A DNA stretch of 64,000 nucleotides from Agrobacterium vitis (GCF_014926405.1 NZ_JACXXJ020000005.1:2671001-2735000); one strand, 5' to 3'; positions 37,515 to 46,208 are shown, counted from the first letter of the stretch. Notes: generated by a model from the sequence alone, not told the origin. A program made the numbers and translations.

Positions 37515-38986
37515 ATGTTTCGCTGAAGCGATCTCAAGGAGCAGTCACGCTGCTGCGCAGAACCGATAAACCAGTCAGGACGGACCAGGAATTTCTTGCA
37601 CCGGCTCTCGAGATCTTGGAGACCCCGCCCTCGCCTGTGAGAATGGCGCTTATCGTGATCATCACTGCTTTGTTTGCGGTCGCCATCACTTGGGCAGCGG
37701 TTGGTAAAATCGATATTGTCGCAACGGCGCAAGGCAAAATCGAGCCAACGCTTAAGGTAAAGATCGTTCAACCTCTGGCCACCGGTAAAGTGTCCGACGT
37801 TCTGGTGCAAAATGGCGACCACGTCTCCAAGGACCAAGTTCTCGTGCGTCTAGATGACTCGTCGGCTGCATCTCAGTATGACGATTTGTCGGAGCAATTG
37901 GCCGCCAGCAAAGCCGAAGTCGCTCGACGTAGTGCCGCTATTGAGACTATTTCGTCACGAAATTGGCCGCTTGGCGGAACGACACATATCACTGTTGGTT
38001 GGCCCGACGGCATATCGGTTGCGTTGCAACACCGGGAACAAAGTGTCCTTGACAGCGACATGGAACAACTCGCCGCGCAACTATCCCTCATTGATAGTCA
38101 AATTGATCAGAAAACGATCGACTCCAATGCGTTCGCTGCAACGGTTGCCGCCCAAGAGAGCCTCGTGTCAACACTAAAGAAGCTGACATTTATGCGCGAG
38201 ACGCTGTCTCAGAACAACGCCATGTCGACTGCGGATTGGCTGAACGCTTTGCAAGAAGAAGAGAAGGAACAGGTTTCCTTGCAAAGCGACATCAATGAAA
38301 AGCTTGATGCCGACGCAAACATCGCAGTCCTCAAGCGACAAGCCGTATCGACGACCCAATCGTTCATTGCCGATTATGCCCAGAAACTGGAGGCGGCGGA
38401 CGAACAGGTCCAGGAACTGACACAACAGGTTCGTGAAGCCAAGGCCCAACTCGATGATATGACGTTGCGTAGCCCGGTCGATGGTACGATTGAAGCATCG
38501 ACACTCACATCGATCGGGCAGGTGCTGACCAGCGGATCAGAGGTGTTGCGCGTTGTTCCCGAGGGAAGCCATCTCGATATTCAGGCATACATCACCAATG
38601 ATGAGATCGGGTTCGTTCAGGTCGGACAAGCAGCTACCATCAAGGTCACTGCGTTCCCTTATACGCAGTACGGCACGATCAGTGGAACTGTCCTTCAGGT
38701 TGGCAAGGATGCCGTATCGGCCTCTCAAGCCCAAGCGGATCTCGCAGATTCCTCCTATACAATGACCACGACGGCATCAGGGAGCACGTCTCAATCCGCG
38801 GATACGCTTGTATTTCCCGTCATCGTCCAGTTGGACAAGAATTTCATCGGAACCGCAGAGCGCAGCGCCTACGTGTCGCCTGGCATGTCGGTGTCAGTCG
38901 ACATCAATACAGGTGACAGGACTATTCTCGATTATCTTTTCGCGCCCCTTGTCGATGTCACAAGCTCGGCCCTGCATGAACGCTGA
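37511..38986 (+). CDS. HlyD family periplasmic adaptor of the type I secretion system
   Basis: A 491-residue membrane fusion protein. One N-terminal helix (about 42-65, ALIVIITALFAVAITWAAVG) is followed by the lipoyl-type half VQPLATGKVSDVLVQNGDHV, a long coiled-coil hairpin (about 130-310), the second lipoyl half MTLRSPVDGTIEAS and a beta-barrel with FPYTQYGTISGTV. ATG 37511 overlaps the exporter stop as ATGA, so translation is coupled. It bridges the ABC exporter and a TolC-like channel; no TolC gene is in the window, so an unlinked one must be used. Confidence 0.93.
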   Translation: MNVSLKRSQGAVTLLRRTDKPVRTDQEFLAPALEILETPPSPVRMALIVIITALFAVAITWAAVGKIDIVATAQGKIEPTLKVKIVQPLATGKVSDVLVQNGDHVSKDQVLVRLDDSSAASQYDDLSEQLAASKAEVARRSAAIETISSRNWPLGGTTHITVGWPDGISVALQHREQSVLDSDMEQLAAQLSLIDSQIDQKTIDSNAFAATVAAQESLVSTLKKLTFMRETLSQNNAMSTADWLNALQEEEKEQVSLQSDINEKLDADANIAVLKRQAVSTTQSFIADYAQKLEAADEQVQELTQQVREAKAQLDDMTLRSPVDGTIEASTLTSIGQVLTSGSEVLRVVPEGSHLDIQAYITNDEIGFVQVGQAATIKVTAFPYTQYGTISGTVLQVGKDAVSASQAQADLADSSYTMTTTASGSTSQSADTLVFPVIVQLDKNFIGTAERSAYVSPGMSVSVDINTGDRTILDYLFAPLVDVTSSALHER

Positions 38987-39000
38987 TAGAAAGCCTTACA

Positions 39001-40014
39001 ATGGGAAAGAAAATGCTTACGCTTATCCTGCTATTCAGCTGGATTTCGTTCATTGAAGTTTCACAAGCCACGGCCGGCGAGCGGATTGTCGTCCCGATCC
39101 ACGCGTTAGAGCGTCACAACATCGTGCGCTATTGGATACCTGTAAAAATCGGAGCAAAAACAGTCGAGGCAATCTTGGACACCGGTTCGACTGGACTTCA
39201 CGTCATCGGCGAAACGGTCTCTAATCAAGATTATTCCCCAACGGGCCAGCAGATGCGATATTCCTATTCAAACGGCCAGACGATACTTGGCGATGTCGCG
39301 ACAGCCCAGGTATCTTTTGCGGATACCGCTGAGACGAAGACGATCCCGATTGACATTATCAGAGACCTCACGTGCAACCAGACCGTCAAGCGATGCCTGA
39401 TGCCGCTCGATAAACGGCTTGAGGACCCAGGCCAACTTCTTGGCAAGGAAAACTATCAGGCAATTATCGGCGCAAGCATGCCCTCCCCCGCATTCAAGGT
39501 AGCCGCTCCAAATCCGCTGGTCAGCTTCGGGGACGCTTGGATTATCAGGTTGCCACGGTCTGGCGAGAACGAAGGTGAACTGATTATCAATCCGACATCA
39601 GATGAAGTCGCTGGATTCGTACGATTTCCTGCGGGACAGGGCCCCAACCAAGGCGGCGGACGGGATAATCCTATCCCAGGCTGCCTGACCATTGAAAGTT
39701 CGCGCAAACAGTATTGCGGACCGATCGTTCTCGACACTGGAAACCCGCAAATCTTGGTCATCGCCCCGGAACAGTTTCATGCCTGGCGCCCAGGCACCAA
39801 GGTAGCAATGTCTTTTGACGACGGCAGCAACCCTTCGCTGAAAGCCAGCTTCAGCGTTGGCAACGGTATGACAGACTCCACCCGACTAGCTGTTGGACCT
39901 TTCCCCAATTTCCATCAGCCACCCACCAGAGTTCTGGTCGGAGTGGAGGTCTACAAACACTTTTCCGTACTCTATGATTATAAAAATGGTCAGATTGGCT
40001 TAAAGCGTCTCTAA
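39001..40014 (+). CDS. Secreted bilobal pepsin-like aspartic protease
   Basis: A 337-residue exported protein. The signal peptide is about residues 1-25 (MLTLILLFSWISFIEVSQATA). Two Asp-Thr-Gly motifs are spaced as in two-lobed aspartic proteases: AILDTGSTGLHVIG (Asp60) and PIVLDTGNPQILV (Asp245). YSYSNGQTILGD after the first DTG resembles the flap region, and the C-terminus GVEVYKHFSVLYDYKNGQIGL strongly recalls the pepsin ending (LGDVFLR..YTVFD..N..vGfA). Four Cys could form disulfides. It starts 14 bases after hlyD, so it belongs to the secretion operon. A role in maturing or releasing the giant exoprotein is inference. Confidence 0.8.
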   Translation: MGKKMLTLILLFSWISFIEVSQATAGERIVVPIHALERHNIVRYWIPVKIGAKTVEAILDTGSTGLHVIGETVSNQDYSPTGQQMRYSYSNGQTILGDVATAQVSFADTAETKTIPIDIIRDLTCNQTVKRCLMPLDKRLEDPGQLLGKENYQAIIGASMPSPAFKVAAPNPLVSFGDAWIIRLPRSGENEGELIINPTSDEVAGFVRFPAGQGPNQGGGRDNPIPGCLTIESSRKQYCGPIVLDTGNPQILVIAPEQFHAWRPGTKVAMSFDDGSNPSLKASFSVGNGMTDSTRLAVGPFPNFHQPPTRVLVGVEVYKHFSVLYDYKNGQIGLKRL

Positions 40015-40252
40015 AGTGGCGTGCCTCTTATCAATACGCGGAGGCGGCTACTTGCCCACGCCAATAATGAGCTTCAAAAGATCAATTCTTCGCCGTAAAC
40101 CGGAGGCAAGACCAAGAACTACCGCCTTAATAGTTATTTCCGCATCTCACTTCCCCATGCTGGATGACATTTCTTTTAATAGCAGTTCTGCTTGAGCGAG
40201 GACCATCTGCACCGCCTCCTGCTCCAACCAAATCTGGCGGATAGCCGAAACG

Positions 40253-41071
40253 GGCACTGTAAACTTATCGCCTTGAACGCACCATCTTGGCGTGAGGAAT
40301 TAGTTCATGCGGCGTGAAGGCGCGCGATTTGGTGCCATGCTTGCATGGCAGCTGTTCGCAGTTCGCGATGGTGGACGGATGGAATATCGTGGCGGGGAAT
40401 GTGAAAAAGGTTGGTGATCGGGTCATGGATGGAAACGAAACGCTGAAGATGTCGTGTTGACTTGAAGCGCTTCATGATCCTCTCCCGTCGTCGGACGGGC
40501 TGATGCGAGTTTTCTGCCCGATTGTTCAATCCTTTGTGAGAACGATGCTCAATGCCGTGCATGACCTCCCGCTTTGCTGCACCATAGGATCGTAGTTTGT
40601 CGGTAATCATCACACGCGGCGCACGGCCTTGGGCTTTCAGGAGCTTGCGCATCAAACGTTTGGCCGCTTTGGCATTGCGGCGGCTTTGCACCAACACGTC
40701 GAGAACAAAGCCGTCCTGATCAACGGCGCGCCAAAGCCAGTGTTTCTTGCCACCGATCGTGATGACAACCTCATCAAGATGCCATTTATCCCCGAGCCTG
40801 CCGGCAGATCGCTTCCGGATATCGTTGGCAAAGTGTCTGCCGAATTTCTCAGCCCAGAGCCGCACGGTTTGATGAGAGACGATGACGCCACGCGCTGCCA
40901 GCAGATCCTCGACCATCCGCAGGCTAAGCGGAAACCGGAAATAGAGCCAAACAAGCATGGGCAATCACATCGGCTGGAAATCGGTGGCGACGATAAAGTG
41001 GATCACGGCTACATCTGGTCATGCAGCCAGATTCCTCATTTTAATCGATGTCCGGTTAACGTTATGATGCC
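40253..41071 (-). mobile_element. IS6-family element, copy A
   Basis: An 819-bp element. Its ends are GGCACTGTAAACTTA (40253, transposase 3' side) and the complement of GGCATCATAACGTTAA (ending 41071), an imperfect terminal inverted repeat of IS6 type. The same element recurs at 42242-43059 and 54884-55701. The flanking 8-mers differ, so no target duplication remains. Confidence 0.85.
40305..41022 (-). pseudogene. IS6 transposase, copy A (frameshifted)
   Basis: The DDE transposase reads well from WLYFRFPLSLRMVEDLLAAR through WHLDEVVITIGGKKHWLWRA, ITDKLRSY and NNRAENSHQPVRRRER. Compared with the intact copy at 42291, one extra base around 40958 (codons for AHAVW read AHAC then shift) separates the N-terminal 25 residues. 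The first 25 codons start at ATG 41022. A shorter protein from 40964 would lack the N-terminal DNA-binding part, so it is probably inactive. Confidence 0.82.
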
Positions 41072-41150
41072 TCGCATTGGCATTCATGGCGATGACGTAG
41101 AAAGCGCGGTACTGGTCAGAGGTGAACCGGTAGAATTTGGCACCGGATTC

Positions 41151-41729
41151 TCATCCGCGCTGCATTGAGTGATTCAAGAAGGTCAGCAAAGCCTGCATCG
41201 TTTTCACCGCGACCATTTCGTGCGGTCCGTCACTGGACAACACCGTCACGTCGGCCAAAGCGTAAGTTGGGTAACGGTCATCTATCAATTGGCGGAGAGT
41301 ACCTTCGGGATTAGGAGTTTGCAGAAGCGGTCGGTTGGAGCAGCGACGCAGACGACGGACCAAAATGTCAAAATCGGCCTTCAGCCATACTGAGACCGCA
41401 TGTTCCGCGATCCGTGCGCGGGTATCCGAATTCATAAAGGCACCGCCGCCGATCGCCACTACTTTCGCCCCTTCGTGCAAGAGACGCGCCAGTACCCTTT
41501 GCTTGCCTTCACGAAAATAGGACTCGCCATGCTGGGCAAAAATTTCCGGTATCGTCATACGGTGCGCCGCTTCAATCTCGACGTCGGTGTCAGCAAAATC
41601 AAGCCCTAGCCGCGCCGCGAGTAGTCGGCCGACCGACGTCTTGCCCGAGCCCATCATGCCGATGAGCACAACGCAGCGCCCGTTGAGAGCGGCGAGGAGA
41701 GCCTTTTCCGGCTGAGAATTGAAAGACAA
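41151..41729 (-). CDS. aroK: Shikimate kinase (accessory copy)
   Basis: A 192-residue kinase that phosphorylates shikimate in the aromatic amino-acid pathway. Walker A is GMMGSGKTSVGRLLA; the shikimate-binding DTD appears in DFADTDVEIE; GGGAFMN and the lid Arg region (RRCSNRPLL) fit, although the usual ERxxYR is altered. It is on the island between two copies of an IS6 element, so it is likely a second, acquired copy beside a core aroK elsewhere. A relic of another P-loop kinase starts divergently at 41838. Confidence 0.85.
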   Translation of the reverse strand: MSFNSQPEKALLAALNGRCVVLIGMMGSGKTSVGRLLAARLGLDFADTDVEIEAAHRMTIPEIFAQHGESYFREGKQRVLARLLHEGAKVVAIGGGAFMNSDTRARIAEHAVSVWLKADFDILVRRLRRCSNRPLLQTPNPEGTLRQLIDDRYPTYALADVTVLSSDGPHEMVAVKTMQALLTFLNHSMQRG

Positions 41730-41837
41730 GTTTAAAATACTCCGTTACGAAATTCTAATAGTATATAAAATCTATTGATTTGATTTGTAAAAATTATATT
41801 CCCGTATAAAGGGAAACATGATCAAACGGAGGTCGCC

Positions 41838-41916
41838 GTGCGGCAAGGCTTGAGAAGTCTTGTGATGGGGCTGCCCGGTGCGGGTAAAACCACGTTCTCC
41901 CGAGAACTTGCACCTC
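41838..41916 (+). pseudogene. Truncated P-loop kinase, cut by IS6 fragment
   Basis: GTG 41838, preceded by GGAGG, begins VRQGLRSLVMGLPGAGKTTF then SRELAP, a clear Walker A of a small nucleotide or metabolite kinase. The frame is lost where IS6-like sequence begins at 41917. The rest of the gene is not found in the window. Confidence 0.7.
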
Positions 41917-42147
41917 GGCATCGTCAACTTAACGGAATGTGGAATTCGATGTGCGAATGACGGGCCATGACAGATCGTGATCCAGTTTATCGCCGCCATC
42001 GATTTCCAGCCGAGGTGATTGCCCATGCCGCTTGGCTCTATTTTTCCGGTTTCCGCTGAGCCTGCGTATGGTCGAGGATCTGCTGGCAGCGCGTGGGGTC
42101 ATCGTCTCTCATCAAACCGTGAGGCTCTGGGCGGAGAAGTTCGGGGT
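41917..42147 (+). mobile_element. IS6-family 5' fragment, copy C
   Basis: It begins with a terminal repeat GGCATCGTCAACTTAACGG and codes MTDRDPVYRRHRFPAEVIAH, then shifts frame through an extra T (about 42045) and continues with the transposase N-terminal half until sequence similarity stops near 42147. It is related to but diverged from copies A, B and E. Confidence 0.75.
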
Positions 42148-42241
42148 TGCGTCGCAAATTTTCTGTTCACCTGATGGCGTCATAGGTGTCATCTGATTTC
42201 CAGATTACAGACCGAGCTTTGCGGGTATGATCAGTTTCAAA

Positions 42242-43059
42242 GGCATCGTAACGTTAATCGGACATCGATCAAAATATGGGATCTGGCTGCATGACCAGAT
42301 CCAGCCATGATCCCCTTTATCGTCGCCACCGATTTCCCGCCGAGGTGATTGCCCATGCAGTTTGGCTGTATTTCCGGTTTCCGCTGAGCCTGCGGATGGT
42401 CGAGGATCTGCTGGCAGCGCGTGGCATCATCGTCTCTCATCAAACCGTGCGGCTCTGGGCGGAGAAATTCGGTAGACATTTTGCCAACGATATCCGCAAG
42501 CGATCTGCCGGCAGGCTCGGGGACAAATGGCATCTCGATGAGGTTGTCATCACCATCGGTGGAAGGAAACACTGGCTTTGGCGCGCCGTTGATCAGGATG
42601 GCTTTGTTCTCGACGTGCTGGTGCAAAGCCGCCGCAATACCAAGGCGGTAAAACGTTTGATGCGCAAGCTCCTGAAAGCCCAAGGCCGCGCCCCGCGTGT
42701 GATGATTACCGACAAGCTTCGGTCCTACGGTGCGGCAAAGCGGAAGGTCATGCCCGGCGTTGAGCATCGTTCTCACAAGGGATTGAACAATCGGGCGGAA
42801 AACTCGCATCAGCCCGTCCGACGACGCGAGAAGATCATGAAGCGCTTCAAGTCAGCACGACATCTTCAGCGTTTCGTTTCCATCCATGACCCCATCGCCA
42901 ACCTCTTTAACGTTCCCCGACACGATATCCCATCCGCCCACCATCGCGAACTGCGAACCGAAGCCATGCAAGCATGGCACCAAATCGCGCGCCTTCACGC
43001 CGCATGAACTAATTCCTCATGCCCAGATGTTGCGTTCAAGGCGATAAGTTTACAGTGCC
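42242..43059 (+). mobile_element. IS6-family element, copy B (intact)
   Basis: 818 bp from GGCATCGTAACGTTAA to TTACAGTGCC. In inverted orientation to copy A, so A, aroK, the kinase relic, fragment C and B form a composite-transposon-like block (40253-43059). No 8-bp target duplication is seen at B or around the block. Confidence 0.88.
42291..43007 (+). CDS. IS6-family transposase
   Basis: A 238-residue DDE transposase with an intact frame: MTRSSHDPLYRRHRFPAEVI, the first catalytic Asp in KWHLDEVVITIGG, the second in ITDKLRSYGAAK and the Glu in NNRAENSHQPVRRRE. It is the only full-length copy of this element in the window and could supply transposase to copies A and E. Confidence 0.9.
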   Translation: MTRSSHDPLYRRHRFPAEVIAHAVWLYFRFPLSLRMVEDLLAARGIIVSHQTVRLWAEKFGRHFANDIRKRSAGRLGDKWHLDEVVITIGGRKHWLWRAVDQDGFVLDVLVQSRRNTKAVKRLMRKLLKAQGRAPRVMITDKLRSYGAAKRKVMPGVEHRSHKGLNNRAENSHQPVRRREKIMKRFKSARHLQRFVSIHDPIANLFNVPRHDIPSAHHRELRTEAMQAWHQIARLHAA

Positions 43060-43157
43060 CTCCAAATCGCACCGCAGCAACACGAACAGTCATACCGTCA
43101 CTCAACGCTGCTGCAATACGCATGCGCAAATCAAGAGAAAGTGGATGCACCATCATT
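43060..43157 (-). pseudogene. IS630-type transposase N-terminal fragment
   Basis: The minus strand reads MMVHPLSLDLRMRIAAALSD then GMTVRVAAVRFG, the helix-turn-helix opening of IS630-family transposases, and stops at the end of IS6 copy B. Sequence left of copy A (40156-40252, minus) reads VSAIRQIWLEQ and may be the continuation displaced by the IS6 block. Confidence 0.55.
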
Positions 43158-43273
43158 GCTGGCCTCCAATCCAGCAATGAGTTTGAATCGTAAATTCAAT
43201 CAAAAAGGAATCCGAATACAATTCAAATTAGCGCTGACAGACTGTAGGTCCGGCGTTTATAATTGTTCGGGCG

Positions 43274-43597
43274 TCAGGCAAGAACCCCTAGTCCGTGCTT
43301 TTGGACAACGGAGAGCAGCTTGAGCGCCATGCCGCTCGGTCGTTTGGCACCGGTTTCCCACTTCTCGACCGTGCTTTCGCTTGTGTTGAGGTAGCGGGCG
43401 AACACCGGTTGACTGACGTTGTTCGCCTCGCGGAGCTGCTTGATCTGAGCCGGCTCAATCTCGCTCAGCATGACCAGGTGACGCGCGTCGAAGTCGCGCA
43501 TCGTCGCCTTGTCGAGCGCCCCGACCTTGTGCAGCATCGCCGCAGACGAATGGATCGCCTCAGAAATATCGCTCTTGAACCTACGTTTTGTCGCCAT
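43274..43597 (-). CDS. HTH antitoxin (HigA/NadS-like)
   Basis: A 107-residue antitoxin. The C-terminal XRE-type helix-turn-helix reads LREANNVSQPVFARYLNTSE then STVEKWETGAKRPSG, the standard pattern of HigA/NadS antitoxins. Its start overlaps the end of the toxin gene at 43581 by 17 bases, the usual toxin-first operon. It would bind and repress the shared promoter and neutralise the toxin. Confidence 0.87.
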   Translation of the reverse strand: MATKRRFKSDISEAIHSSAAMLHKVGALDKATMRDFDARHLVMLSEIEPAQIKQLREANNVSQPVFARYLNTSESTVEKWETGAKRPSGMALKLLSVVQKHGLGVLA

Positions 43598-43961
43598 GAC
43601 ATATCTCCATCAGGTCTTTGTCCTCCAAAAGCTGGGCGACCTGCTTTTCGCTCAGTACCGCGTAGCTTTTGGCGAGGGCTCGGAAGTCCTCTAATTCATG
43701 GTCTTCGATATTGGCCCTGTCTTTCTTTGCAAACAGGTATTCGTAAATCCAATATCGACCGCCCTTCGCTAGAATTATGCTCCGGTGCATATTCTTATTC
43801 AGTCGTTTCTTGAAAACTCCGCCACCCAGATCATCAGCTTAGCCTTTGACGACTTCCTGAATCGTTTCGCATAGGTCTTTATCTTTGATGCGAGCTTTGC
43901 GTGCCGCCTTGGCAAACCAAGCGGTTTTGAAAGCCCGCACAGTTTCCTCGACATCGGCCAT
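43581..43961 (-). pseudogene. RelE/HigB (Gp49-like) toxin disrupted by an in-frame stop
   Basis: From ATG 43961 the minus strand reads MADVEETVRAFKTAWFAKAA, then IKDKDLCETIQEVVKG, a TAA, and in the same frame ADDLGGGVFKKRLNKN and KGGRYWIYEYLFAKKDRANI to the end. The protein family normally has no stop at this point (KGQADDLGGG-like). A CAA to TAA change would explain it. A C-terminal 69-residue piece from ATG 43790 could be made but lacks the N-terminal half. The antitoxin remains intact. Confidence 0.8.
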
Positions 43962-44317
43962 ACCGCTATGTAGCACTGGGTGCTATTCAAATCAAGATGT
44001 CGGATGGTTCTTAAGCTTCTCGGCCGTTCGCCAGTTTACGGGGCCTACTGCCGAGAACTGGCACCTCAAGCGGCCGCCACGTTGAGTCGAATACTGTGGC
44101 AAAAACTGCTTTTAATGTAATTTATTTGTCGTATCGTAGCGGATTATGATGTTTCATTGATTGTGGCAGATTCGCTGCGTCGATCACTGAACGTACCTGT
44201 CCTGTGGTCCGGCCAAGTTAATGGCCAAGGTTTTCGATGTAGCCGGGACGTGTGATGACGATGGTGAGAGAAGCTGCAAATTTCCAGCCAGTAGGCTATC
44301 GATGGAGACTGAACGAT
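43962..44317. other. Gene-free interval between toxin relic and IS6 element D
   Basis: About 350 bases with no supported gene. A block at 44050-44064 (GAGAACTGGCACCTC) nearly repeats 41903-41916 inside the kinase relic, possibly old rearrangement debris. Confidence 0.4.
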
Positions 44318-45126
44318 GTTGTCACGTTAAGTTGCCCCGTTCGAGAAAGGCCGACGGCTCGAAATTTTAAGCGATGCAGGCAGCAATTTTCCATGCATCA
44401 AACGCTTCGAGGCGATGGTAGCGAATTGTTTGTGCGGCGCGGCGGCGGGAGGGAACAAAAAAGCAATTGCGGGTGGCTGAGTGCATGGCAACGAACCGTT
44501 GCAACGCTCCTGGCGATCGGTGGCCCTGCATGGTTCGTTCTCGTTTTCGAAACGGCAGATGGCTGTTCTCGGCCCGATTGTTGAGCCCCTTGTGCGACCA
44601 ACGGTTAAGGCCGGGAGCCACATCCGCCTTTGCCGTACCGTAGGAGCGCAGCTTATCAGTGATGATCCGCTTGGGAACAAAGCCATAGCGCTTCATCGAC
44701 GCCACGAGCAGGCGCTTGGCCGCCCTTTTGTCACGCCGCTTCTGTACTATTTCTTCGAGAACGGTGCCATGCTGATCGACTGCGCGCCAGAGCCAGAACT
44801 TCTCTCCAGCGCACTTCACAACAACCTCGTCCAGATGCCAAACATCGCCGGGGCGGGCCTGCCGTCTGAGCAAGTTGCGGGCGATATGGGGTCCGAACTT
44901 GGCGATCCAACGGCGGATCGGCTCATATGAAAGATCTATCCCACGCTCGAGTAGCATTTCCTCAACTTCACGAAGGCTCAGGTTGAACCGCATGTAAAGC
45001 CAAACCGCGTGAGAAACGATCTGCGGCGCAAAACGGTGACGCTTGAAACTGATATCGGGTGTCTGCATCGCCGAAATTTACGCCAACCCAAAACGTAGGC
45101 AACTGCAAGCCAGTTAACGTGACAAC
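44318..45126 (-). mobile_element. Second IS6-family element, copy D
   Basis: 809 bp bounded by perfect 13-bp inverted repeats GTTGTCACGTTAA (44318-44330) and TTAACGTGACAAC (45114-45126). It is a different IS6 element from A/B/E. It has inserted in, or replaced the end of, an IS5-family transposase gene; flanking 8-mers do not match. Confidence 0.88.
44367..45068 (-). CDS. IS6-family transposase (element D)
   Basis: A 233-residue intact transposase: MQTPDISFKRHRFAPQIVSH, the DDE Asp in VWHLDEVVVKCAGEKFWLWR, ITDKLRSYGTAK and the Glu in NNRAENSHLPFRKRER. The C-terminus is in RRRAAQTIRYHRLEAF. It diverges clearly from the transposases of copies A, B and E. Confidence 0.9.
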   Translation of the reverse strand: MQTPDISFKRHRFAPQIVSHAVWLYMRFNLSLREVEEMLLERGIDLSYEPIRRWIAKFGPHIARNLLRRQARPGDVWHLDEVVVKCAGEKFWLWRAVDQHGTVLEEIVQKRRDKRAAKRLLVASMKRYGFVPKRIITDKLRSYGTAKADVAPGLNRWSHKGLNNRAENSHLPFRKRERTMQGHRSPGALQRFVAMHSATRNCFFVPSRRRAAQTIRYHRLEAFDAWKIAACIA

Positions 45127-45924
45127 ACCCTGCCAGGCCATGCGGCCCCTGGCCTCGATTTCGGTGATATGATGGTCTCGCGCCGATGGATCAAGCGTCG
45201 ATTGCGGGCTAGCAACGGCAGTCTTGGGAGGAGGAATAATGACCTCGATAACCTCACCAAGGCGTGTCGATAGAAGGTGGCGGGTTGGCGATCCGTCATA
45301 GGCAGCATCAGCGATAAACCTGGCAACCGGGCTGCCAATCTGGTCAAGAAGACCAGCCAAGGCTGTGGGATCACCGACATCATCTGTGGTCAGTTCGGAG
45401 CAGATGATCTCGCCACTGACAAGATCAAGCCCAATGTGGAGCTTTCGCCATCTTCTGCATTTGCCTTTGATTTTGTACTTGTTTTCCAGCCATTCGCCCT
45501 CACCGAAAATCTTCAGTCCGGTGCTGTCCACCACCAGATGAACCGGCCCCGATGGCCTGGTTGTGGGCATTCTTGAGGGCAATACTAGCCCCTTGCCTCG
45601 GCGTGACAAGGTGGAGAAATCTGGCACGGCAATGTCAACGCCCATCAGTTTCACGATACTGCGCATCATGTCTTGGGTTTGACGTAAAGGCTGATCGTAA
45701 ACCACATGTAAGCTCAGGCACATCGTAATCGCCAGATCTGAATATTTCGGCTGGCCGCCTCGAGATGTCCGGCGCGGCGCTGACCATTGAGATTGCGCAT
45801 CAACGCTTATCCAGACCGTCAAATCACCGCGCTGACGAAGGCTTTCATTATAAACCGCCCAGTTTGTAACCTTAAACTTCTGCTTGGGTATCTTGTGCCG
45901 ACGGTCTTCATTGTGCTTATGCGG
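45127..45924 (-). pseudogene. IS5-family transposase truncated by IS6 element D
   Basis: ATG 45924 opens MPHKHNEDRRHKIPKQKFKV, followed by SQWSAPRRTSRGGQPKYSD, the DDE first Asp in VHLVVDSTGLKIFGEGEW, the second in RFIADAAYDGSPTRH. Reading ends at GRMAWQG where IS6 sequence starts, so the catalytic Glu region and C-terminus are gone. Confidence 0.85.
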
Positions 45925-46004
45925 CATCAGAAATATCCTGAGACCCAAAATGGTCGCCTGATATCAGTAACCTAGGAACTGATGTAACAACGCCGAGATG
46001 GGGG

Positions 46005-46124
46005 ATCGAGAACTTCTTTGCCAAGCTCAAACAGTGGCGGCGCATCGTCACGCGATATGACAAACTCGCCGCCAACTTTCTCGGGTTCATTAAGCTCGCC
46101 AGCATAATGCTATTGATTAAATGA
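46005..46124 (+). pseudogene. IS5-family (IS427-like) transposase C-terminal remnant
   Basis: Forty codons read IENFFAKLKQWRRIVTRYDK then LAANFLGFIKLASIMLLIK and a TGA. This is the typical end of IS5/IS427-group transposases with the catalytic Glu before NFF. Nothing of the upstream part is found next to it. Confidence 0.75.
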
Positions 46125-46142
46125 TTAATTTGTCACTACAGC

Positions 46143-46208
46143 CTAGATTCTTTTGTTTTCGTTTGTCTGATCAGAAAAACCGGGCTCCACTTTTCCCTGA
46201 CAAACTCT
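46143..46208 (-). repeat. Palindromic repeat, left member of inverted pair around GST/LysR
   Basis: The complement reads AGAGTTTGTCAGGGAAAAGT then GGAGCCCGGTTTTTC and AGACAAACGAAAACAA, matching 47926-47987 in opposite orientation. Another partial copy lies at 53448-53477. Confidence 0.7.

Noticed and set aside
44050..44064. Short match to the kinase relic at 41903-41916
   Set aside because: Fifteen near-identical bases are too little to claim a split gene or target duplication.
44252..44930. Plus-strand frames over IS6 element D
   Set aside because: Antisense to an intact transposase bounded by perfect terminal repeats.
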